The notes under the pieces were generated by a model that saw nothing but the letters and a program-made list of their open reading frames with translations, searched no databases and was not told the DNA's origin. This document shows positions 25,629 to 32,462 of a DNA stretch of 32,462 nt, piece by piece; the stretch's first letter is position 1, and each line of letters begins with the position of its first letter. The DNA comes from Bryobacteraceae bacterium (lineage in GTDB: Bacteria; Acidobacteriota; Terriglobia; Bryobacterales; Bryobacteraceae). The stretch lies in NCBI GenBank assembly GCA_030039005.1, contig JASHQT010000131.1:1-32462 (forward strand), in the 5' to 3' direction. A program made the translations under genes and the position numbers.

Positions 25629-26297
25629 ATGCCAAGCCTTCAGGATCGCCTGGACGAATTCAAGAAATCGTTTGAGTCCGGCGCCCCACCCTACAACGCG
25701 CCGCGGGAAGCAATCGAAAGCATGCATCGCGCCACGGCTGAGTTGAAGGCATCGGGGGCGGAAGAACGTGCGCTGAAGGCTGGAGACCGGGCCCCAAACT
25801 TCACCTTGTTCAATCAGGATCACGCACAAGTGTCCTCGAACGACCTGCTTCGCGAAGGGCCGCTTGTCGTCAGCTTCTTCCGAGGACATTGGTGACCCTA
25901 CTGCAATATGGAGCTGGAGGCTCTGCAAGAGATAACTTCCGACGTGCAGGCGCTCGGTGCACGGATTGTGACGCTCACTCCGGAAATGGAGCGGTACACC
26001 CGCAGTCTATATAAGAGGCTGAATTTGACGTTCGATATCCTGACCGATCTGCACCAAAAGACGGCAGAGCAGTTCCGCCTCGTGTTCGTTTTGCCGGACT
26101 ATTTGCGTGATCTGTACAAGTCCTTCGGCAGTTCCCTGGATAGGTTCAACGATGAACCTGAATACCGATTGCCGATGCCGGCCCGTTATGTGATCGACAA
26201 GCAAGGCATCATTCGCGCCGCCGATGTGAACGCCGATTATACGGTGCGTTCCGATCCCTACGAGACGCTAAAATCCTTGCGGGCATTATCCGGTTGA
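25629..26297 (+). CDS. Peroxiredoxin-like selenoprotein, AhpC/TSA fold, with in-frame TGA as Sec89
   Basis: Read as one frame, this gives 222 residues with TGA (25893-25895) as residue 89. N-terminal helices (LQDRLDEFKKSFESG) and LKAGDRAPNFTLFNQD lead to the active-site block VVSFFRGHW-U-PYCNMELEAL. The closest family pattern is W-C-PYC-N-x-E-L, so TGA stands exactly at the peroxidatic cysteine and Cys92 is the partner. The frame continues with no other defect: ARIVTLTPEMERYTR, FDILTDLHQKTAEQF, LPMPARYVIDKQGIIRAADVNADYTVRSDP, a normal thioredoxin-fold end. A hairpin suited to a bacterial SECIS starts 13 nt after the TGA. It should reduce peroxides in the cytoplasm. The ATG has AAGGGA about 4 nt upstream. 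Ordinary gene callers would split or shorten it. The alternative is a single nonsense mutation. Confidence 0.78.
25909..25925 (+). promoter_or_regulatory. SECIS-like stem-loop behind the UGA codon
   Basis: UGGAGC pairs with GCUCUG (four Watson-Crick pairs plus two G-U) around a 5-nt loop UGGAG. The loop begins 19 nt after the UGA and has G in its second position. Bacterial SECIS elements are short hairpins within a few tens of nucleotides of the UGA with a G at the start of the loop, so place and form both fit. Confidence 0.6.
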
Positions 26298-26324
26298 TGG
26301 GGCGGAAATCCGGCCCGGCAAGCA

Positions 26325-27620
26325 TTAGCGAGGTAGCTCCATACAAACCCGTAGGCCCGGGTTTCCATTCTCTGCCCAAACCTTGCCGTGATGAACCGCA
26401 ACGGCTCGCTGGGTGATGGCGAGGCCCAGCCCGACGCCGCCGGTGGCGCTGTCGCGCGAATCATCCACCCGGTAGAATGGCTGAAATATACGCGGCACCA
26501 ACTCTTCCGGAACGCCCGAGCCGTAATCTCGTACGCAAATATGGACGGTCTGGTGTGTAACCTTCATCTCCACGTCCACTTCGGAATCTTCCGGGGTATG
26601 GCGGATTGCGTTTCGGACTACGTTCTCCAGCGCGCGGCGCAATAGCTCCCGATCGCCGCATAGCGTTACTTGCTGATCGGCTGTCATTGTGATCATGCAG
26701 CCGCGGGCTTCCGCCTCTACCTGGCAATCGTCTACTACTTCGCAAAGCAGGTCGCCCAAGGACACGGGCTCGAAGTGTGCGGAGGTAGGATCTCCTTCAG
26801 CCCGGGTTACTTCCACAAGCGTCCCCACGAGCGAAGTTAGCCGCGCGATTTCCTTCTTGAGTCTTCCCGCCGCCCGATCGCGATCCTCGGCTGTTCGCGC
26901 CAATTCCGCGGCGAAGCTCAAGCGGGCAAGTGGTGAGCGCAGCTCGTGCGACACGTCTTGGAGCAGGCGCCTTTCGGCAGTGACGAGAGTTTCAATGCGG
27001 TCAGCCATGTGGTCGAAGCTCCGGCTGAGATCTCCAATTTCATCGCGCCGCCGCGACCGCAATCGAACGTCCAGTTCGCCGCGTCCAAACCGGTCTACGG
27101 CGCGGGAGAGATCACGCAGCGGGGTCGCGATGTTTAGGGCCAGAAGCCAGCACACTAACGCGACGGCGACAAGAATTAGGAAATAAAACGGAAATAGATT
27201 CAGAAGGGGGATCGGCGGTTCGGCCAGAGTGATCAAGCGATAACGGCCGTCGTCAGACGAATTCACAATGACGATATGGCCATCGATTTCCGGCGGGGGG
27301 GCGAAACCTGGGCGAGCCATCGTGAGCAGCGACGATAGGTCGCTTCCGGCGAGCACGTCTTTTCCGTGTGAGTCCGTGAGATAATCCTGTTCCCCAATGA
27401 AACGATGCAGCTTCGCGAAATAGTTGCGAAGCCCTTCTACGCCGCGCGATTCATAAACTTCCACTGCCTCGGCCGTCTGCCAACGATGGATGCCCGCGAT
27501 TAAGCCACGAGGTCCTGCCGCGTGGCGCGCCACAAATGTGGAGATGACAAAGAACGCGCCGAAGGACACCAGGAGCGTGACCAGGCATCCGAGCAGAATC
27601 TTCAGGTAAAGCGATTTCAT
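26325..27620 (-). CDS. Membrane histidine kinase of the EnvZ/CpxA class
   Basis: 431 residues. Membrane helix 1 at about 7-29, a periplasmic region of about 110 residues, helix 2 at about 141-163, HAMP at about 164-217 (PLRDLSRAVDRFGRGELDVRL), phospho-accepting H225 (LLQDVSHELRSPLARLSFAAEL), and HATPase_c with N box (ALENVVRNAIRHTP), DYGSGVP, FQPFYRVDDSRDSATGGVGLGL. The periplasmic part looks like that of CpxA-type envelope-stress kinases, but is not distinctive enough to name. Its ATG overlaps the stop of the OmpR-type regulator by 4 bp (ATGA): a cognate pair. Its stop lies 27 bp from that of the convergent peroxiredoxin gene. Confidence 0.95.
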   Translation of the reverse strand: MKSLYLKILLGCLVTLLVSFGAFFVISTFVARHAAGPRGLIAGIHRWQTAEAVEVYESRGVEGLRNYFAKLHRFIGEQDYLTDSHGKDVLAGSDLSSLLTMARPGFAPPPEIDGHIVIVNSSDDGRYRLITLAEPPIPLLNLFPFYFLILVAVALVCWLLALNIATPLRDLSRAVDRFGRGELDVRLRSRRRDEIGDLSRSFDHMADRIETLVTAERRLLQDVSHELRSPLARLSFAAELARTAEDRDRAAGRLKKEIARLTSLVGTLVEVTRAEGDPTSAHFEPVSLGDLLCEVVDDCQVEAEARGCMITMTADQQVTLCGDRELLRRALENVVRNAIRHTPEDSEVDVEMKVTHQTVHICVRDYGSGVPEELVPRIFQPFYRVDDSRDSATGGVGLGLAITQRAVAVHHGKVWAENGNPGLRVCMELPR

Positions 27621-28336
27621 TGCAAGTCCGATCGGGGGGCAAACAGATACCCGACGCCGCGAATGGTGTAAATCAATGCTCCGCGGGTGTCGTTGAGCTT
27701 CCGGCGCAAATGGCTGATATGAACGTCTAAGGAACGCTCGTAGGGCGTGGAAGGGCGTTGATAAAGCACCGTGGTTAGCTCGTCCCGGGAAACGGTACGC
27801 CCAGCCGACCGCACCAAAAACTCGAGAATGTCGAATTGGATGGAGGTGAGATCCACCGGTTCGCCTTGATACCAGGCTTCGCGTGTCTGAGGATTGAGCT
27901 CGACACCTCCGGCCGAAATCTTTTGCGCCCCGATGAGTTCCCCCCGTTTCGTGCGGCGCAATACCGCTCGAATGCGCGCGAGCAGTTCCTCGGGACCGAA
28001 CGGCTTGGGAAGATAGTCGTCGGCTCCGGTATTGAGACCAAGTACGCGGTCTTGTTCTGCCGTGCGCGCCGTCAACATGATCACAGGAACGCCGTTTCGC
28101 TTCCGAATCGTACTCAACAATTCAAAACCATTCAGCAATGGCAACATGACATCGAGAATGACGAGGTCGAAATTGCCTTCCAGCGCTCGAGCCAACCCGA
28201 TCCTACCCTCGTGAACAGCCTCGATCGCAAGACCGTTCGAGGAAAGAAAATCCTTCATCAGCGCGCAGAGCTCCGTATCGTCGTCAACGATCAGTATCGA
28301 TGGCGCGGATGCAGCCTGTTCCGTCTTGGTCTCCAT
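27617..28336 (-). CDS. OmpR/PhoB-type response regulator (CpxR-like)
   Basis: 239 residues. Receiver at about 12-125 with D18/D19/D20, phospho-acceptor D62 (LVILDVMLPLLNG), T89 and K111 (DDYLPKPF); winged-helix DNA-binding domain at about 140-235 with LTSIQFDILEFLVRSAGRTVSRDEL and RSLDVHISHLRRKLND ... IYTIRGVGYLF. First gene of a two-gene operon with the kinase. A divergent gene for a secreted protein starts 123 bp away, and an inverted repeat lies between. Confidence 0.95.
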   Translation of the reverse strand: METKTEQAASAPSILIVDDDTELCALMKDFLSSNGLAIEAVHEGRIGLARALEGNFDLVILDVMLPLLNGFELLSTIRKRNGVPVIMLTARTAEQDRVLGLNTGADDYLPKPFGPEELLARIRAVLRRTKRGELIGAQKISAGGVELNPQTREAWYQGEPVDLTSIQFDILEFLVRSAGRTVSRDELTTVLYQRPSTPYERSLDVHISHLRRKLNDTRGALIYTIRGVGYLFAPRSDLQ

Positions 28337-28385
28337 TCGTTCCGTTCTGGGCTGTTGTCCTCACTGTATCGCAAGCGAAAACGTT

Positions 28386-28397
28386 GCTGGAACCAGC
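28386..28397. promoter_or_regulatory. Inverted repeat GCTGG-AA-CCAGC in a divergent promoter region
   Basis: Perfect 5-bp arms between the OmpR-type regulator gene (start 28336, minus) and the secreted-protein gene (28460, plus). A binding site for the regulator is possible, but OmpR-class proteins prefer direct repeats. Confidence 0.2.
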
Positions 28398-28459
28398 GAA
28401 GCGCGAGTTTTACAAAAATTAAGGCGCATCGAAGGCCGGCCTGTTGTCCACTGTAGAAA

Positions 28460-29659
28460 ATGCTCCGGTGCACGCGGACAGTAGTCGTCTTTGCAGCCAT
28501 CATGATCGGGCGAGCATGGTGCCAGGCTCCGGCGAGTCAATCCTTTGTCGGTACGGTAGCGGCTTTCAAGCCCGACGCGCAGGTCGAAATCGCCCCTGAC
28601 AAAGGCGCGCCGGTAGATTTGAAGCTGACCCCCGATACCGTGGGCTTGAGAGTGGCGCCCGGAGAGAAGAGCTTGAAGAACGCGACGCCGGCCAAGGTAA
28701 CTGAATTGACCATCGGCGATCGCGTTTTAGTGACCCTGGAGCCTAATAGCACGAACATCCGGCGTATCGTGATCATGTCCGCGTCGGACATTCAAAAGCG
28801 CGACGAAGCCGAGCGCCAGGAGTGGAACACTCACGGCATCTCAGGCCTGGTCACCGCCATCAGCGGTAACAACATCACGTTGCGCGTTCGATCGCTCCAG
28901 GGAGAGACAACTCCCACGGTCGCGGTATCCGATCAGACCAAGTTTCGCAGGTATGCTCCCGATTCAGTTCGGTTCTCGGACGCCAAGCCAAGCATGCTGG
29001 CGGAGGTCCATGCCGGCGATCAGCTTCGCGCACGCGGCGAGAAAAGCGCCGACGGCCTTTCTCTACGCGCTGATGAAGTTGTGTTCGGAACATTTCTGAC
29101 CGTGGCCGGTTCGGTGGTGTCGGTGGATGCCTCAACCCCGGAACTTACTGTTAAGGAAATGGGGACCGGCAAGCTCCTGAGCATCAAGCTCACGCCTGAC
29201 TCCAAGATCAAACAGATGCCAAGCTTTCCGGGAGCCGGTGCGCCTCCGGGAGGCGGTAGTACGCCGCGCGGCGGCTTTCCCGGTGGTGCGCCGCAAGGTG
29301 GCTTTCCCGGCGGCCCACCTCCTGGGGGCGGCTTTGCTGGACCGCCGCCGGCAGGAGCGCCAAGCATTGCACAAATGGTTGAATCGATGCCTGCCGCAAC
29401 AGTGCAAGATTTGAAGCCGGGCGAGACGATTGTCGTCTCCAGCACGAAGGGAGAAAGTGCCGACCACCTAACGGCGATTATTCTTCTGGCAAACGCGGAA
29501 ATGCTGGTGCAGATGGCATCCAGGCAGTCGGGAGGTGCAGCCGGAACGGCTCCCGGCGCCGCCGGAGACCAGCCAGGCTTGTCACCGGGACCGACGGGAG
29601 GAGGAGCGGATTTGGGCGGCATGCTCGGAGGCATCGGTTTGTCGGGAATCGGGCCGTAA
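28460..29659 (+). CDS. Secreted DUF5666-like protein with a Gly/Pro-rich segment
   Basis: 399 residues. Signal peptide of about 21 residues (VVVFAAIMIGRAWC, then QAPAS). Three repeats of a small beta-barrel-like unit follow at about 27-110, 120-205 and 210-255 (SFVGTVAAFKPDAQVEIAPD, GISGLVTAISGNNITLRVRS, TVAGSVVSVDASTPELTVKE), the pattern of DUF5666 domains. Then come a Gly/Pro-rich stretch at about 257-300 (GGFPGGAPQGGFPGGPPPGG), another folded part (ATVQDLKPGETIVVSSTKGE), and a second Gly-rich tail. No enzyme motif is seen. There is no clear ribosome site before the ATG. The next gene, a TonB receptor, follows after 38 nt; its visible C-terminal part has similar Gly/Pro-rich sequence, suggesting the two act together at the cell surface (inference). 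Confidence 0.8.
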   Translation: MLRCTRTVVVFAAIMIGRAWCQAPASQSFVGTVAAFKPDAQVEIAPDKGAPVDLKLTPDTVGLRVAPGEKSLKNATPAKVTELTIGDRVLVTLEPNSTNIRRIVIMSASDIQKRDEAERQEWNTHGISGLVTAISGNNITLRVRSLQGETTPTVAVSDQTKFRRYAPDSVRFSDAKPSMLAEVHAGDQLRARGEKSADGLSLRADEVVFGTFLTVAGSVVSVDASTPELTVKEMGTGKLLSIKLTPDSKIKQMPSFPGAGAPPGGGSTPRGGFPGGAPQGGFPGGPPPGGGFAGPPPAGAPSIAQMVESMPAATVQDLKPGETIVVSSTKGESADHLTAIILLANAEMLVQMASRQSGGAAGTAPGAAGDQPGLSPGPTGGGADLGGMLGGIGLSGIGP

Positions 29660-29697
29660 CCACCCCTCCAGTCAACCAAAGACGAAGAGTTCTGATC

Positions 29698-32462
29698 ATG
29701 AAGAGATTGCAACGATTATTGACAATCAGTGTGTGCCTTGCCGGCTTGGCACTGCCCGTGTTGCTACTGGCGCAATCTGGGTCTGCCAGTTTGCACGGAA
29801 CGATCACCGATCCCTCGGGCGCCTTGGTCCCAAAGGCATTGGTCCAGTTGCGCGGCCCTGGCGGCGAGCACCGGGCTACGACGGACGATTCCGGCAAATA
29901 CGCCTTTGCAGCATTACCGGCGGGAAAATACGACGCGCGCGTCATCGCGAAAGGTTTCACCGTCGGCGAACGCCGGGATCTCGAAATCAGCGGTCCGGCC
30001 GTATTCGATTTCCAGCTCACCATTGAGGCCGAATCCCAGGTCGTGAACGTTGATGAAGAAGCGAACCGGGTTACGGTCAGCACGGACCCGAGCTCGAATG
30101 GCGGCCAACTGGTTCTGAGGCAGAACGAGCTGCAGGCGTTATCGGACGATCCCGACGAACTTGCGCAACAGTTGCAGGCGATGGCGGGGCCCGGAGCGGG
30201 TCCCGAAGGCGGGCAGATTTATATCGACGGTTTCACCGGCAACAACCTTCCTCCAAAATCGCAGATTCGGGAAGTACGCATCAATTCGAATCCGTTCTCG
30301 CCCGAATACGACAGGCCCGGTTTTGGGCGCATCGAGATCTTCACGAAGCCGGGCACGAACGATTTTCACGGACAGGCCTTTTTCCAATTTAACGATCAAT
30401 ACCTGAACACTCGCAGTCCTCTTTATACGCAGTCGTCGTCGCTTCCGCCCTATAAGAACCTGTTCTTCGGAGGTGAACTCACCGGCCCTATTAAGAAAAA
30501 TAAGGCATCGTTTACGCTCGACTTGGAACGCCGAAATATTACCGAGAACGCGTTTATTCTAGCCACGGACTTGAATTCCAGTTTGCTGCCGCAAACGATC
30601 AACCAGGCCTTGCTGACGCCGCAGACTCGCACGACCATTGCTCCGCGCGTGGACTACGCCATCAACCAGAACAATACACTGGTGCTGCGCTTTCAAGACG
30701 TGAGCATCGGCCTGAATAACCAACTTGGCACGAATGCCCAGGCGGCGGGCCCGGCTGCGAGTTCGACCAGCAGCACCTTTAATCTGCCAACTACCGCGTA
30801 CAACGAGCGCACGGGCGAAAAAGACGTGCAGGCCATCTTTACCACCATCATCAGCCCGACGGTCATTAACGAAGCACGCTTTCAATACATGCGGACCACG
30901 AGCGGATATTTCGGAGCCGGCGACCAGCCCAGCATTTCGGTGGAGGATTCGTTCACCGGCGGCAGCGCGACCGTGGGGAGTTCCAACAACCATACCAACA
31001 AGTTGGAGCTGGACAACATGACGACGGTGACGCACGGCGCGCACACCATCAAATGGGGCGGACGCGTGCGGCAATCGTTCAACAACGATTATTCCAACAC
31101 CAATTTCAACGGGACGTTCACGTTTCTGGGCGGACAGGGCGAGGGGTTGAATTCCGACGGCCAGCCGATCCCGGGGAGTTCGGTCGCGCTCACGGCGCTC
31201 CAAGTCTACCAACTGACGCTGCAACTCCAACAGGAAGGCTACACGCCGGCTGAGATCCGTGCCGCCGGCGGAGGCGCGTCCTTCTTCTCATTGAACGCGG
31301 GAAATCCGCTGACGCGTGTGGCGCAGTTCGACGTGGGCCTATACGCCAATGACGATTGGCGCGTGAGGCCAAATTTCACCTTGAGCTATGGCTTTCGCTA
31401 TGAAACGCAGACCAACATTCATGATTACGCCGATTGGTCGCCGCGTCTGGGGATTGCCTGGGGTATCGATGGCGGCGCGCACAAAGCGGCGAAAACCGTA
31501 TTGCGAGCCGGCTTCGGGATTTTCTACGACCGCGTCGCCGACACCGAAACGCTGGATGCGATCCGCTACAACGGCGTCACGCAGCAATCGTATCTGATTT
31601 CAAATCCCGACTTTTTTCCAACCGTTCCGGCGCTCAGTTTGCTGGCAGGCAGCGCGCAGCCGCAGACACTGCAGTTGCTCGCGCCGGATGTGAAGGCGCC
31701 GCGAACGTATCAAGCGAATGTGGGAGTGGACCGGCAAATCAATCGTTACTTCCGGCTAAGTGCCAATTACATCGCGAGCCGGGGGATTCATTTGCTGCAG
31801 CAAACCGACGCCAATGCACCCTATCCAGGAACTGAAACTTATCCCTACGGCGATGACACCGTGCGACTCCTGACTGAGTCCGTCGGGTATAGCCGAACCA
31901 GCCAGCTCTTCATCAACCCGCAGGTAAATTACAAAAAGCTTTTCCTGTTCGGCTTCTACGCGCTCTCCTACGGCGAAGACAATAACGAGGGGCTGCCGGC
32001 CAACCCGTACGATCTGCGGGCCGAGTGGGGGCCCTCGTCTTACGGCGATGTTCGCCATCGCGCCGTACTTGGCACCGGCATACCGCTGCCCTGGAAGATC
32101 AGCCTGAGCCCGTTTTTCACCGCCAGCAGTGGAACGCCCTACGACATTACGACTGGTTTGCCCGATCCGGATGGCGATGGCAGTGCGGTGCAACGTCCCG
32201 CGCTGATGGATTTGTCCGCGTCGGCTTGCACGGGTACATATCTTAAGTACGAGCCCCGCTATGGTTGTTTCAACTTGAACCCTGCTCCCGGAACACCGAC
32301 GATCGAGCGCAATGCCGGACGCGGTCCAGCGGCCGTGACGCTGAATTTACGCATTTCGCGCACCTGGGGATTCGGGAGCCTCGGCGAATCCGGGCCAGCG
32401 GATAAGAATGCTCCGCCGCCTGGAATGGGCGGGGTGCGTGGCGGCCCTGGTCCGGGCGGTCC
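29698..32462 (+). CDS. TonB-dependent receptor with carboxypeptidase-like domain, cut by window end
   Basis: 921 complete codons are visible, with no stop. Signal peptide of about 25 residues (VCLAGLALPVLLLAQ), then a carboxypeptidase-regulatory-like domain at about 28-110 (SLHGTITDPSGALVPKALVQ, DDSGKYAFAALPAGKYDARV). A short plug region follows (IYIDGFTGNNLPPKSQIREV, FGRIEIFTKPGTNDFHGQAF), then barrel strands including YANDDWRVRPNFTLSYGFRYE and RAGFGIFYDR. Near the window end the chain becomes Gly/Pro-rich (PPPGMGGVRGGPGPGG), before the expected final strands. The plug is shorter than that of the other receptors in the window. The ATG at 29698 has GAAGAG 8 nt upstream and lies 38 nt behind the DUF5666-like gene. 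Substrate unknown. Confidence 0.92.
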   Translation, partial: MKRLQRLLTISVCLAGLALPVLLLAQSGSASLHGTITDPSGALVPKALVQLRGPGGEHRATTDDSGKYAFAALPAGKYDARVIAKGFTVGERRDLEISGPAVFDFQLTIEAESQVVNVDEEANRVTVSTDPSSNGGQLVLRQNELQALSDDPDELAQQLQAMAGPGAGPEGGQIYIDGFTGNNLPPKSQIREVRINSNPFSPEYDRPGFGRIEIFTKPGTNDFHGQAFFQFNDQYLNTRSPLYTQSSSLPPYKNLFFGGELTGPIKKNKASFTLDLERRNITENAFILATDLNSSLLPQTINQALLTPQTRTTIAPRVDYAINQNNTLVLRFQDVSIGLNNQLGTNAQAAGPAASSTSSTFNLPTTAYNERTGEKDVQAIFTTIISPTVINEARFQYMRTTSGYFGAGDQPSISVEDSFTGGSATVGSSNNHTNKLELDNMTTVTHGAHTIKWGGRVRQSFNNDYSNTNFNGTFTFLGGQGEGLNSDGQPIPGSSVALTALQVYQLTLQLQQEGYTPAEIRAAGGGASFFSLNAGNPLTRVAQFDVGLYANDDWRVRPNFTLSYGFRYETQTNIHDYADWSPRLGIAWGIDGGAHKAAKTVLRAGFGIFYDRVADTETLDAIRYNGVTQQSYLISNPDFFPTVPALSLLAGSAQPQTLQLLAPDVKAPRTYQANVGVDRQINRYFRLSANYIASRGIHLLQQTDANAPYPGTETYPYGDDTVRLLTESVGYSRTSQLFINPQVNYKKLFLFGFYALSYGEDNNEGLPANPYDLRAEWGPSSYGDVRHRAVLGTGIPLPWKISLSPFFTASSGTPYDITTGLPDPDGDGSAVQRPALMDLSASACTGTYLKYEPRYGCFNLNPAPGTPTIERNAGRGPAAVTLNLRISRTWGFGSLGESGPADKNAPPPGMGGVRGGPGPGG

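Noticed and set aside
25908..26297. Separate gene starting at the ATG after the in-frame TGA
   Set aside because: The product would lack the first third of the peroxiredoxin fold and the peroxidatic residue, and no ribosome site is placed for it. One continuous selenoprotein frame explains both parts better.
29747..29764. TGGCAC followed by TTGC, resembling a sigma-54 promoter
   Set aside because: The boxes are 8 nt apart instead of 5, so GG and GC are on the wrong faces, and the site lies inside the signal peptide codons of the TonB receptor.
1..32462. CRISPR array, insertion sequence, integrase, tRNA or attachment site
   Set aside because: Both strands were scanned for spaced direct repeats, transposase motifs, terminal inverted repeats and cloverleaf-like blocks; none was found. 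The repeats seen are short operator-like elements.

Overview
The window looks like a piece of an Acidobacteriota chromosome, probably of the Solibacter/Bryobacter type. This is inference. It rests on three very large Oar-type TonB-dependent receptors with an N-terminal carboxypeptidase-regulatory-like domain, a Reg_prop/Y_Y_Y sensor kinase, many two-component and sigma-54 regulators, and GC-rich coding. No tRNA, rRNA, insertion sequence, integrase or CRISPR array was seen. Both window ends cut through TonB-dependent receptor genes.

Layout. (1) 1-2789: the 3' end of a TonB-dependent receptor, tail-to-tail with an orphan sigma-54 activator; the two share the stop bases TTAA. (2) 2955-12006, minus strand: a polysaccharide-utilisation-like operon of an Oar-type receptor, a GH16-like lipoprotein, a giant propeller sensor kinase and a NarL-type regulator, followed by a DoxX-like membrane protein. 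(3) 12007-12552: a divergent control region with two inverted repeats. (4) 12553-17495, plus strand: a TolC-EmrA-EmrB-like drug efflux operon ending in a cytidylate-kinase-like gene. (5) 17628-23795, minus strand: a phytochrome-type kinase, an Rcp-type receiver and a REC-PAS-sigma-54 activator, overlapping or nearly so; then a strong candidate sigma-54 promoter with two upstream palindromes; then a sensor-less histidine kinase and a carotenoid cleavage oxygenase. (6) 24024-26297: an oxidative-stress patch with a broken catalase-family peroxidase, an SDR oxidoreductase and, divergently, a peroxiredoxin-like gene read through an in-frame TGA. (7) 26325-28336, minus: an OmpR/EnvZ-class two-component pair. 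(8) 28460-end, plus: a secreted DUF5666-like Gly/Pro-rich protein and a third TonB-dependent receptor.

The most notable signals are these. The peroxiredoxin at 25629-26297 is very probably a selenoprotein (W-Sec-P-Y-C), with a SECIS-like hairpin 19 nt behind the UGA. The sigma-54 circuit at 19846-21789 looks self-contained: activator gene, paired binding sites, promoter, target operon. Two divergent intergenic regions (12135-12158 and 25465-25487) carry inverted repeats built from the same half-site, suggesting one regulator family controls the receptor/efflux region and the peroxiredoxin/SDR region. Signalling genes dominate: four histidine kinases, four receiver proteins and one orphan activator among about 21 intact genes.
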